From positions 1-64,000 of the forward strand of contig CAZTWL010000006.1 of NCBI GenBank assembly GCA_964617825.1: DNA of 64,000 bases. The letters run 5' to 3'. Below, one piece after another: positions 35,053-43,050 of this stretch. The DNA is from VSJD01 sp964617825 (GTDB lineage: Bacteria; Verrucomicrobiota; Kiritimatiellia; JAAZAB01). The number at the start of each line of letters is the position of its first letter. The first letter of the stretch is position 1. Under the pieces are notes generated by a model that did not search any database, was not told the DNA's origin, and saw only the letters and a list, made by a program, of their open reading frames with translations. A program made the position numbers and the translations under genes.

Positions 35053-36909
35053 TCAAAGCGGGATTTTGGGAGAGAAAAATATCCGCCAGTAACGGCCGGA
35101 GCGATTCCGGTTATACTCGAACAGACGCCAGACGAACGAAAAGTGCCTGGCATCCGTGGCGCTTGAATACATGAACAACGGCTGGAATTCGAAGTTGGTC
35201 GCATCGCCCTGGCGCTGATACTGAACCAGCCGCCACAAGAGCCGCCAGTCGGTCCCTTGCGCATCGCATTGATTGTATAGCAGGGGAAACAGCAGCTTTT
35301 TGTCGTTCCACTGCCAATAAAGGGGAAAGACGTGAAAATAATCCTGACCCCACCATACCGGGCCGACGCCCTTATTCCCGTCGACATTCCAAGCCAGGGG
35401 CAAAATCAGATTGTTGTTGGTCTTCCAGTGCCAGTAGAGCGGAAACACGTTAAGATAATCCTGGCCCCACCAGACTGGACCAATGCCCCGGTTGCCATGC
35501 ACCGTCCAGGCCAGGGGCAGGAAAATGCTATTCTGATTCCAATGCCAGTAGAGCGGGAAGACGTGGCAATAATCCTTACCCCAGCAAACAGGCAAGACCC
35601 CTTTGTTATCGTTGATGTTCCAAGCCAGGGGGACGAGCAGGCGGTTATCGCCCCATTGCCAATAGAACGGGAAGACATCGAAATAATCGTCGCCCCACCA
35701 GACCGGGCCGACCCCTTTATGATCATTGATGTTCCAGGCCAGGGGCAATAGCAGGCGGTTATCGCCCCACTGCCAGTAGAGCGGGAAGACATCGAAATAA
35801 TCATCACCCCACCAGACCGGACCAATGCCCTTGTTATTGTCGATCTTCCAGGCCAGGGGCAATATAAGATGATTGTCGTCCCAGTGCCAGTAAACCGGGA
35901 AAATGTCGAAATAATCCCGGCCCCACCAGACCGGGCCGATGCCCCGGTTATCGCGCACAGCCCAGGCGGCCGGGAATAAAATCGTATTATTGTTCCAATG
36001 CCAATATACCGGGAATACATGGAAGTAATTGCGTCCCCACCAAACCGGGCCAACGGCCGCATTCGCATTGACCTTCCAGCCCAAGGGCAAAAGCCACCAA
36101 TTCTTTCCGTGTTGCCAGTAGAACGGTACGACATGAAAATAATCTTTTCCCCAGCAGACTGGGCCAATGCCGTAATTTCCGTTGACTGTCCAGGCCAGCG
36201 GAGCCAGGATCAGATTATTGTCCCAGTGCCAATAAACCGGAAAGATATCGAAGTAATTATCGCCCCAGAAGATGGGGCCGGCAATATTGTTGCCGCCTTC
36301 GAGCCATACCAGGGGTACCACATAAAAGTAGTTTTGGCCCCATAAAACTGGCCCAATGCCTTTATCGCCATTGAAATCCCAGGCCAGGGGCAATAGCAGG
36401 CGATTTTGACGCCACTGCCAATAAAGGGGAAAAACGTGGAAATAATCCTGACCCCACCATACCGGGCCGACGCCTTGATTGCCGTTAATGTTCCAGGCGG
36501 CCGGAATGACCAGCCAATTTGCATCCCAATGCCAGAATAGCGGCGGCAGGCAGGCGTAATTATTGCCCCAGAAAACCAAACCGACGCCGTACGATGTGCC
36601 CACCTTGCCGCCGATGGGAATAATTATGTAATTCTCGTTCCAGTGCCAGTAAAGGGGTATGAAGTGGAAATAATTTGTTCCCCAGAAAACGGGAACGATG
36701 TTGCCGGAAACCGCGCCCGTGGCGGTCTTCCGGCAGGCGGCCGCGCTGAATAGTATTTCACGGTCATACGAGCCGTCGGCCTGAACGGAGGAGTAGTAAA
36801 GCGGCCAAAGGGGGATCGTGGCGGCCTGGTTCTCTGTTGCTGCGCCGGCCATGGCCATGAGACTCAGCCAGGAGGCAACCCAAGCGCAGGCAAAGCGACG
36901 TCTTAACAT
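35053..36909 (-). CDS. Exported protein of thirteen 38-residue aromatic repeats
   Basis: The 618-residue protein begins at 36909 with a signal peptide (FACAWVASWLSLMAMAGA). From about base 36687 down to 35242 it consists of 13 tandem units of 38 residues with consensus WWGxDYFxVFPLYWHWxxN then LLPLAWNINxNKGIGPV; the fourth unit is shortened to about 25 residues. Trp, Tyr and Phe are exceptionally frequent. The C-terminal part (DWRLLWRLVQYQRQGD, FSFVWRLFEYNRNRSGRYWR) is not repetitive and may anchor or assemble it. The alternating hydrophobic pattern suggests beta strands in a solenoid or barrel. I know no characterised family; function unknown. Confidence 0.8.
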   Translation of the reverse strand: MLRRRFACAWVASWLSLMAMAGAATENQAATIPLWPLYYSSVQADGSYDREILFSAAACRKTATGAVSGNIVPVFWGTNYFHFIPLYWHWNENYIIIPIGGKVGTSYGVGLVFWGNNYACLPPLFWHWDANWLVIPAAWNINGNQGVGPVWWGQDYFHVFPLYWQWRQNRLLLPLAWDFNGDKGIGPVLWGQNYFYVVPLVWLEGGNNIAGPIFWGDNYFDIFPVYWHWDNNLILAPLAWTVNGNYGIGPVCWGKDYFHVVPFYWQHGKNWWLLPLGWKVNANAAVGPVWWGRNYFHVFPVYWHWNNNTILFPAAWAVRDNRGIGPVWWGRDYFDIFPVYWHWDDNHLILPLAWKIDNNKGIGPVWWGDDYFDVFPLYWQWGDNRLLLPLAWNINDHKGVGPVWWGDDYFDVFPFYWQWGDNRLLVPLAWNINDNKGVLPVCWGKDYCHVFPLYWHWNQNSIFLPLAWTVHGNRGIGPVWWGQDYLNVFPLYWHWKTNNNLILPLAWNVDGNKGVGPVWWGQDYFHVFPLYWQWNDKKLLFPLLYNQCDAQGTDWRLLWRLVQYQRQGDATNFEFQPLFMYSSATDARHFSFVWRLFEYNRNRSGRYWRIFFSPKIPL

Positions 36910-36960
36910 TATCTTGTCCAGTTTGAGCGGAGAATGCGACCGCAATGTGCAATGCGGCGC

Positions 36961-39129
36961 TCAACGTTTGATTGCGGGCTTCTTGGTGACGGTTTTTTGC
37001 TGCTCGATCAGGTTCATATAGGTCCGGTAGCGCAAGACGATCTGGCGCACGTAGTTGATCGGTTCCTCGCCGCGGACGAAGCCGCATTTTGCCCGGCGGG
37101 CGTATTGCGGCTTGGAAAGCAGACGCATGGCGTCCTCCACGTTGCCGAACCAGATATTCGGGTTGCGGCCCATTTGGCGGGCCAGGATGCGCGCATCCAG
37201 CACGTGGCCGGCGCCGGCGTTGTAAGAAGCCAGCGCGAAAAATACGCGGTTGCTGGCATCCAACTCCTGCGGCACGCGGTCCTGCATGACGTTCATGTAT
37301 TTTACCCCGGCATGAATGCTGGTGGGCGGGTCCTTCAAATTGCGAAAGCCCATTTCTTTTGCCGTGCTCGGCAAAACCTGCATCAGTCCGCGCGCGCCGG
37401 ATGGCGAGACCACGTTCGGATCGAACCGGCTTTCCTGGAACATCTGCGCCACGATCAGGCGCCAGTCGAAATTATACATGTCCGCGAACTTGCGGACCAG
37501 CGGGTCATATGGGGAAATACTGCCATCCGGATAAAGGCGCGCCTGTTCCTGCACGGCTTTCCGGATTTTAGACGGGCTGCGGAAGTAATAGTTATAAGCG
37601 ATGTTGTAAGCGGTGCCGCGGTATTCTTTTTTCCAGAAGGCATTGATGGCCTGGAGCAATTGCTTATCCTTGGCGCGGACGACCCAGCCTTCCGGCTGGG
37701 GGGTCCCAATGGTCAGAACCGCCTTAATCCCGTCGAGCCAGCCCAGTGCCAGGGCTAATACTTCGTCATCCACCACCGTCAGGTCGATGGTTCCGTCGGC
37801 CACCCATTCGAGCATATCGTCAGGTTGGGCGCCGGCCGGCGATGCCCGGCGCTTGACCTTGATGCCCTGGCTTTGCAGGTTGCCCAGCAGGGTCCAGGGA
37901 TACGAGGAACGCGCCGCCATGATTTCGCGCCCGGCCAGGTCCTGGATGGTTTTGATGCGGCGCTCGGTCGTGCGGGCGACAACCGTTTCGGCCGCATCAT
38001 TATACGGCACCGAAAATTCGACGCCCTGGCTCCGGCGTTCGTCGGTAACGGTCAGGAAGGCGGCAATGAAGTCGCCGTGTCCGGCTAAAAGCATGGGGAT
38101 CAAAGCATCGTAATCGGGCGCCACAACCACTTCCAGTTGCAGGTTGTTTTGTTTGGCGAACCGGCTGGCCATTTCGTATTCGAATCCGCGAAGTTCGCCT
38201 TTCCAGAGAAAATAGGTGGCGGCCGTATTGACCGTGAGCATGCGCAGAAGCTTGCGTTTCTTGATTTGCGGCCAGTCCTCCCGGTAGGCGGCGGCCGAGC
38301 GCGCGGCTATCGGCGTTTGCTTTAGATAACTGTTGAGCGAGGCCAGCAACTGCTTATTCCCCGGGCGCGCACCCCACACCAGGTTGCGGTCAATCCCCAG
38401 ATCGAGCACGCGTTTGAAGTCGGAGCGATATTGCCGCACAATGTTCAGCGTAATGCTGTCGGTCAGGACCAGATCAAGCTTGCCGGCAGCGAGCCGGTCC
38501 AGCATGGCATCGTCCGAAAGCGTTTCCGGCAGAACCTGCGTACGGATTTCCGGGTAACGTCGATGCAATGCCTGGGCGGTTTCGCATTGGGCCGTATCCT
38601 TCTGCACCGCGAGCGTATGCCCTTTTAAGTCGGCAATCTGCTTCAGCGCGGGGGAACTGAGGCGCCCGGCAATAATTTCACGATAAGAAAAAAGCGGGGC
38701 TGAAAAGGCGATCTTCTTTTTCAGGGTCTCCGTGGGGGTCATGTAGCTGGCGATCAGGTCGCCTTTGCCGGCCAGCAGGGCGGCGGTCAGGTCGGCGCGG
38801 GTTTCAACGAAGACCGCTGCCGGGCGTACGCCGATGGCGGCGCAGAATCCGATGGCCAGGTCCACTTCCCGATTGGGCGGGTCTCCGGCGCGGGGGAGAT
38901 ATTGCTCCGCCTGTTGTAAAACGAGAAACCGCAGGCATCCGCGTTTCTGGATGGCGGCCAGGTCGCCGGTTTCGATGTAGTCCGTGGCCGGGGCCGCGCT
39001 CTCCTCGGCGGATGGCGTGGTTTCCGGTATCGACGCGGCCGGCTCAGGCGCCTCCGGTTGCTTGCCGCAGCCGGTTGCCAGGAGCAGGAGCGCAACACCA
39101 AGCGCGATGGTTTTGTTGATCCAGTTCAT
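36961..39129 (-). CDS. MltF-like lytic transglycosylase with two solute-binding domains
   Basis: The 722-residue lipoprotein (lipobox LLLATGC) has two tandem SBP_bac_3-type domains, roughly residues 60-300 (LRFLVLQQAEQYLPR, ASYMTPTETLKKKIAFSAPL) and 305-530 (LLRMLTVNTAATYFLWKGEL, AFLTVTDERRSQGVEFSVPY), followed by a SLT domain with the catalytic Glu in QESRFDPN and GARGLMQVLPSTAKEM, and ALASYNAGAGHV. MltF normally has one binding domain. It would cut peptidoglycan glycan strands in the periplasm, perhaps under ligand control. The ATG at 39129-39127 is contributed by the end of element E4. Confidence 0.88.
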   Translation of the reverse strand: MNWINKTIALGVALLLLATGCGKQPEAPEPAASIPETTPSAEESAAPATDYIETGDLAAIQKRGCLRFLVLQQAEQYLPRAGDPPNREVDLAIGFCAAIGVRPAAVFVETRADLTAALLAGKGDLIASYMTPTETLKKKIAFSAPLFSYREIIAGRLSSPALKQIADLKGHTLAVQKDTAQCETAQALHRRYPEIRTQVLPETLSDDAMLDRLAAGKLDLVLTDSITLNIVRQYRSDFKRVLDLGIDRNLVWGARPGNKQLLASLNSYLKQTPIAARSAAAYREDWPQIKKRKLLRMLTVNTAATYFLWKGELRGFEYEMASRFAKQNNLQLEVVVAPDYDALIPMLLAGHGDFIAAFLTVTDERRSQGVEFSVPYNDAAETVVARTTERRIKTIQDLAGREIMAARSSYPWTLLGNLQSQGIKVKRRASPAGAQPDDMLEWVADGTIDLTVVDDEVLALALGWLDGIKAVLTIGTPQPEGWVVRAKDKQLLQAINAFWKKEYRGTAYNIAYNYYFRSPSKIRKAVQEQARLYPDGSISPYDPLVRKFADMYNFDWRLIVAQMFQESRFDPNVVSPSGARGLMQVLPSTAKEMGFRNLKDPPTSIHAGVKYMNVMQDRVPQELDASNRVFFALASYNAGAGHVLDARILARQMGRNPNIWFGNVEDAMRLLSKPQYARRAKCGFVRGEEPINYVRQIVLRYRTYMNLIEQQKTVTKKPAIKR

Positions 39130-39307
39130 TAGCATCCCACAGGATGGTCTGGCTGAGGGCTATGGGCCGTAGGAAAATACCAAGAAAAGCGATGATTATG
39201 CAAAGCCCTTCAAAATCCTCAGTTCCGGTTTTTCCAACTTGGATTTATTCGCTTCCGACCTACAGTCTTTGGCCTGCAGTCCGAGGCGTCCCTGTGGGAC
39301 GCCAGTG
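39127..39307. mobile_element. Short non-autonomous element E4 (core type B) at a start codon
   Basis: The element is 181 bp, begins CATTAGCATCCC and ends GGGACGCCAGTG. Perfect 9-bp direct repeats GATCCAGTT lie at 39118-39126 and 39308-39316. The terminal CAT is read on the minus strand as the start codon of the transglycosylase gene. The right end forms the hairpin GGCGTCCCTGTGGGACGCC. The core matches E2 in opposite orientation. Confidence 0.88.
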
Positions 39308-39519
39308 GATCCAGTTCATTTGTCCTGAGCACGTTGCGCGTATGCTAATCACCCGCTAATTTGTAGATAAGTTTATGGTGAATGGCAAGCACGGTTTGCA
39401 GCGCCGCATGCTATGAGGAACACAGGAGCGGATTGGACGCCAAACCTTTGCCGCCACTGGTCAATCAGGAGACTAAGTTAACGGTATCTTTTTCTGTAAT
39501 CCGCGATAACCGTAATTCC
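39308..39519. other. Intergenic region, former 5' region of the transglycosylase gene
   Basis: Directly after the right target repeat, the minus strand reads CAGGACAAATGAACTGG at the E4 side, which is the presumed original ribosome binding site and start codon of the 36961-39129 gene, now separated from it by the element. I see nothing else to annotate up to the RsmE stop codon. Confidence 0.6.
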
Positions 39520-40230
39520 TTATCGGCCTAGTCTTCCCAAAATGAAGGGGATGGCGGATTCGACCCGCAAAATCCGTGCGCCGACTCGAACCGGCCGGCA
39601 ACCGGCTTCAACCATCTTGGTCACCTCGTAATTGATAAATCCGCCCTCCGGCCCGACCACGAGCGTCAGCGGCTGCGTCACGGCCTGCGGACAATCGTTT
39701 ACGGCGCCGGGATGCGCAACGAGCGCCAAGGCGCCTTGGGCAAGTGCGGGCAGTTCGTCCTCGACGAACGGCTTGAAAAGCGGGCGCAAAAACACGTCCG
39801 GCAAAATAGTGTCGCGCGCCTGTTCCAGTCCGAGAAGCAGGGCTTCGCGGATGGCGTCCGGTTGCAACAGCGGGCTTTGCCAGTAGCTTTTTTCCACCCG
39901 GAACGCGTTGATCAAATACAGGCGTTTCACGCCCAGGCTGGCGATCGAAAGCAGCACCCGCTTGATGACCTTGGGCCGCGGCAGGGCCAGGACCAGCGTG
40001 ATTGCCAAAGGCGCCGGCGGCGCCTCGTTCAAGACAACATCCATTTCCACGGCCGCGGCAGTCGCGGCGGTAACCCGCCCTTTGCCGATCGCGCCGCCGA
40101 GCCGCCCCACGGTCAATTTGTCGCCGACGGCCGGCCGCTGAACCTCGCAAATATGTTTCCGCCGGCGCCCCGTCAGCCGCACGGCGTTGCTGGAAATAAA
40201 ATCGCCGTCATTCAGGAGAATCAGGTTCAT
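39520..40230 (-). CDS. rsmE: 16S rRNA (uracil-1498-N3)-methyltransferase RsmE
   Basis: The 236-residue protein fits RsmE: a PUA-like N-terminal domain (HICEVQRPAVGDKL) and a SPOUT knot domain with ALPRPKVIKRVLLSIASLGV, LVVGPEGGFINYEV and the closing GARILRVESAIPFILGRL. It methylates N3 of U1498 in 16S rRNA. AGGAAG lies about 9 nt upstream of ATG 40230. It is followed upstream by the MBL-fold gene on the same strand, 66 nt away. Confidence 0.93.
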   Translation of the reverse strand: MNLILLNDGDFISSNAVRLTGRRRKHICEVQRPAVGDKLTVGRLGGAIGKGRVTAATAAAVEMDVVLNEAPPAPLAITLVLALPRPKVIKRVLLSIASLGVKRLYLINAFRVEKSYWQSPLLQPDAIREALLLGLEQARDTILPDVFLRPLFKPFVEDELPALAQGALALVAHPGAVNDCPQAVTQPLTLVVGPEGGFINYEVTKMVEAGCRPVRVGARILRVESAIPFILGRLGR

Positions 40231-40296
40231 CGTCTTGACTTCCTGCCTTGGCCCGGCATCATCAAAGGCCGGCTTTGTGAATTTACAACATCGTGA

Positions 40297-41058
40297 TCAG
40301 GGGGCTTGCAGTTCCATGCTTTCAAGCACGTTGAGTACCTTGATCTTCTGTTTGGGCGCGATGCTTTTCATCTCCGCGTAGAATGCGGCCATGTCGATTT
40401 TTGCCCTGGGCGCTTCGATGGGGCAATTGACATAGTCATCCCAATGGGTGGGAATCAGCACTTTCGAGTTGACGCATTTAAGCAGGCGCGGCAGGTAGTC
40501 GGGCGCGCGCCCGGCGATCCCGGCCAGCAGATAGTCGCACTGGATTCCCCGGAGCTCTTCGTCGATCAAATTGGCGCTGCCAATGTTTAAGAAAGACAAG
40601 CCATCGCATTGCACCAGCAAGGCCCAGGTCCCGCCTTCGCGATAATCGGCGACGCTATCGATTTTTGGCGGCGGTCGGCGATAATACCCCGGATAACCCA
40701 TCGGTTCTTTATGTTTCGATTTCAAAGGCGTAACGGAAAAAGGTCCGAGCGTAATGGGCCGGTGGTTTTCGAATTGGCACAGGCGTGTTTCGGGCGTCTT
40801 GAAATGGCGGCAAATATTGAGCATGGTCTCCGACCCGCCAATCATAGCCTTGGTATACCCGACAATGGCAGCCACATCCGCGGCATGGTCAAAGTGGGAA
40901 TGGCCAAGGACAATCATATCGGCGGCTTCAATATGTTTATGCACGATCGCCGGGACGGACATTCGCACACGATCACGGCTGACGTACGGATCGATCAACA
41001 ATATTTTGCCATGCGATCCGAATTCAAACCCGTTTATACCCAGGAAACGAAGATGCAT
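40297..41058 (-). CDS. MBL-fold metallohydrolase (UlaG-like)
   Basis: The 253-residue protein has the beta-lactamase-fold motif GHSHFDHAAD for two-metal binding, a preceding FGSHGKILLIDPYVSRD strand, and later IPTHWDDYVNCP. It lacks an obvious signal peptide and is probably cytoplasmic. Related proteins cleave lactones or phosphodiesters. The substrate is not predictable. The GGAAGG upstream of ATG 41058 is somewhat distant (about 12 nt). Confidence 0.8.
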   Translation of the reverse strand: MHLRFLGINGFEFGSHGKILLIDPYVSRDRVRMSVPAIVHKHIEAADMIVLGHSHFDHAADVAAIVGYTKAMIGGSETMLNICRHFKTPETRLCQFENHRPITLGPFSVTPLKSKHKEPMGYPGYYRRPPPKIDSVADYREGGTWALLVQCDGLSFLNIGSANLIDEELRGIQCDYLLAGIAGRAPDYLPRLLKCVNSKVLIPTHWDDYVNCPIEAPRAKIDMAAFYAEMKSIAPKQKIKVLNVLESMELQAP

Positions 41059-41139
41059 ATAAACATTTATCCTTCCGTAAATAACGTGCGCCTGTTGGCG
41101 CCAATCTGCCCGTGACCCGCTGTGAAAATGGCGGCGCGC

Positions 41140-41952
41140 TCAAACATAAAGTTCGCGCAGCATATCGGCGGTGTCGGGGTCCAATTGATCGGCGCGGCGC
41201 ACCTCGTTGAATTGCTCCAGCAAATCCTCCGCATGCAGGCGTTTTTTGGCGGCGGCATCGATATCGCGGATGATCCGGCCCTGGTGCATCATGATCAGGC
41301 GGTCGCCCAGGTTGACCGCCTGGTGCATGGAATGGGTAACCATCAGGGTCGTCAGCTGTTCGCCGGCCACGACGCCCCGGGTCAGGCGGATGACCTGGTC
41401 GGCTGTTTTCGGGTCCAGCGCCGCGGTATGCTCGTCCAGCAAAAGGAGCTGGGGCTTGTGCCAGGTGGCCATGAGGAGCGTCAGGGCCTGGCGCTGGCCG
41501 CCGGAAAGCGTCCCGATTTCGTTATCCAGCCGGTCCTCGAGGCCCATGTCCAGGGCGGCGATCCGCTCGCGGAACGCCTGGCGCAAGCGCCGCGAAAGCG
41601 CCCAGCCCAGTCCGTGGATTTGTCCGCGCCGCGTGGCCAGCGCCAGGTTTTCGGCAATCGTCATGTGCGGGGCTGTGCCGCTGAACGGATTCTGAAACAC
41701 GCGCCCGATGAGTTTGGCCCGGCGATATTCCGGCCAGCGCGTGACGTTCCGGCCGGCCAGTTCGATTTTGCCGGCATCCGGCAGGAACCCGCCGGCCACC
41801 GCGGTCAGCAGCGTGGATTTTCCCGACCCGTTGGAGCCGATCACGATGACAAAAGAGCCCGCCTTAATATGCAGGTCCACGCCCCGCAGCGCCCGGACCT
41901 CGTCGGGCGACCCGGTGTTGAACGTTTTCTGTAATCCCCGGATGTCAAGCAT
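41140..41952 (-). CDS. ABC transporter ATP-binding protein
   Basis: The 270-residue protein has Walker A GSNGSGKSTLL, Q-loop VFQNPFSG, signature LSGGQRQALTLL, Walker B QLLLLDEHTAAL and the switch MVTHSMHQAV. AGGAGG lies about 9 nt upstream of ATG 41952, which overlaps the permease gene by 8 nt. It is the last gene of the 47308-41140 operon and would power the importer. The type matches ATPases paired with PF04392 (TrpX-like) binding proteins. Confidence 0.93.
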   Translation of the reverse strand: MLDIRGLQKTFNTGSPDEVRALRGVDLHIKAGSFVIVIGSNGSGKSTLLTAVAGGFLPDAGKIELAGRNVTRWPEYRRAKLIGRVFQNPFSGTAPHMTIAENLALATRRGQIHGLGWALSRRLRQAFRERIAALDMGLEDRLDNEIGTLSGGQRQALTLLMATWHKPQLLLLDEHTAALDPKTADQVIRLTRGVVAGEQLTTLMVTHSMHQAVNLGDRLIMMHQGRIIRDIDAAAKKRLHAEDLLEQFNEVRRADQLDPDTADMLRELYV

Positions 41953-42883
41953 GGCTCGATGCCTCCTTGCGACGCTGAATTTTGGCGGTGAGCCCGGGCA
42001 GAATCAGCGCCACGAACACGAACACGGCGGTGATCAATTTCAAGTCGTTTGGATTCAGGCCCCGGCGCAAAGCGATGGCCACCATGAGGCGGAAGAGGAT
42101 CGATCCCATCACCGCCCCGACGATGGTCATGGCCAGGCCGCGCGACCGGACCAGGGCTTCCCCGATGATCACGCTGGCCAGGCCCCAGACCAGCATGCCA
42201 ATCCCCATCTGCACGTCGGCAAATCCATGGTATTGAGCCAGGAGCGCGCCGGAGAGCGCAATCAGTCCGTTGGATAGTCCCAGGCCGATGACAATCATGG
42301 TGTCCGTGTTGGTGCCCAGGGCGCGAATCATCTGCGGGTTATCGCCCGTGGCCCGCATGGCCGTGCCCAGGTTCGTGCGGAAAAAAAGGTAAAGCCCGAG
42401 GCCGACGGCAAGGACAACCAGGCCGGCCAGCGCCAGCATGGAGATATCGCCGATCGATATTTCCCAGCCGATGCAGTCAAGGCTGGTGCGCCCGCCCAGC
42501 ACCCAGAGTCCGATCGTTTCCGCCCCTTTGGCCAGGGTGGGGGCCGCGAGCAGCGGCACGTTGCTTTTACCCATGATGTGCAGGTTGATCGAGTAGAGCG
42601 CCGTCATGACCAGGATGCCGGCCAGCAGGCCGTTGATCCGGAAGCGCGTATGCAGTATGCCCGTGACGATGCCGGAAACGGCGCCTGCCGCCGTGCCGGC
42701 CAGCGTTGCATTGATCGGAGCGAACCCGTGAACCACCAGGATCGCGGCAACCGCAGCGCCAAGCGTGATGGAGCCGTCGGCGGTCATATCCGGGAAGTTG
42801 AAAATCCGGAAGGAAATATAAACTCCCAGGGCCAGGAGCGACATGATCAAGCCAATGGTTAAGGAAGCAATTAAAAGATTCAT
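41945..42883 (-). CDS. ABC transporter permease (BPD_transp_2 type)
   Basis: The 312-residue membrane protein starts at 42883 (MNLLIASLTIG). It has about eight to nine hydrophobic helices and the family pattern FRIFNFPDMTADGSITLGAA, LFFRTNLGTAMRATGDNPQM and GLSNGLIALSGALLAQYHGF. Such permeases import amino acids or other small solutes with PF04392 binding proteins. It overlaps the ATPase gene, and an inverted repeat separates it from the STAS gene upstream. Confidence 0.9.
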   Translation of the reverse strand: MNLLIASLTIGLIMSLLALGVYISFRIFNFPDMTADGSITLGAAVAAILVVHGFAPINATLAGTAAGAVSGIVTGILHTRFRINGLLAGILVMTALYSINLHIMGKSNVPLLAAPTLAKGAETIGLWVLGGRTSLDCIGWEISIGDISMLALAGLVVLAVGLGLYLFFRTNLGTAMRATGDNPQMIRALGTNTDTMIVIGLGLSNGLIALSGALLAQYHGFADVQMGIGMLVWGLASVIIGEALVRSRGLAMTIVGAVMGSILFRLMVAIALRRGLNPNDLKLITAVFVFVALILPGLTAKIQRRKEASSHA

Positions 42884-42923
42884 ATAATCATACGTCCATA
42901 ACGAAACGGAAACCAAAATATTT

Positions 42924-43045
42924 TGCCCGCGAAACACGCGAAAGGAACGCGAATCTGATTAATTTGAATTAGGCGGCAGAAGAAAATAAACTTTAGCTTT
43001 TTTAATCCTTATCTTTTTAGCGTCCATTCGCGTGTTTCGCGGGCA
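42924..43045. repeat. 122-bp inverted-repeat element inside the ABC operon
   Basis: TGCCCGCGAAACACGCGAA at 42924-42942 is perfectly inverted at 43027-43045, enclosing an AT-rich 84-nt interior. It falls between the STAS and permease genes. I see no clear target duplication. It could be a palindromic insertion or an intra-operon RNA hairpin tuning expression. Confidence 0.75.
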
Positions 43046-43050
43046 CACAA

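Noticed and set aside
35242..36687. Possible CRISPR-like array because of regular repeats
   Set aside because: The 114-bp period is coding, the repeats diverge at synonymous positions and there are no spacers.
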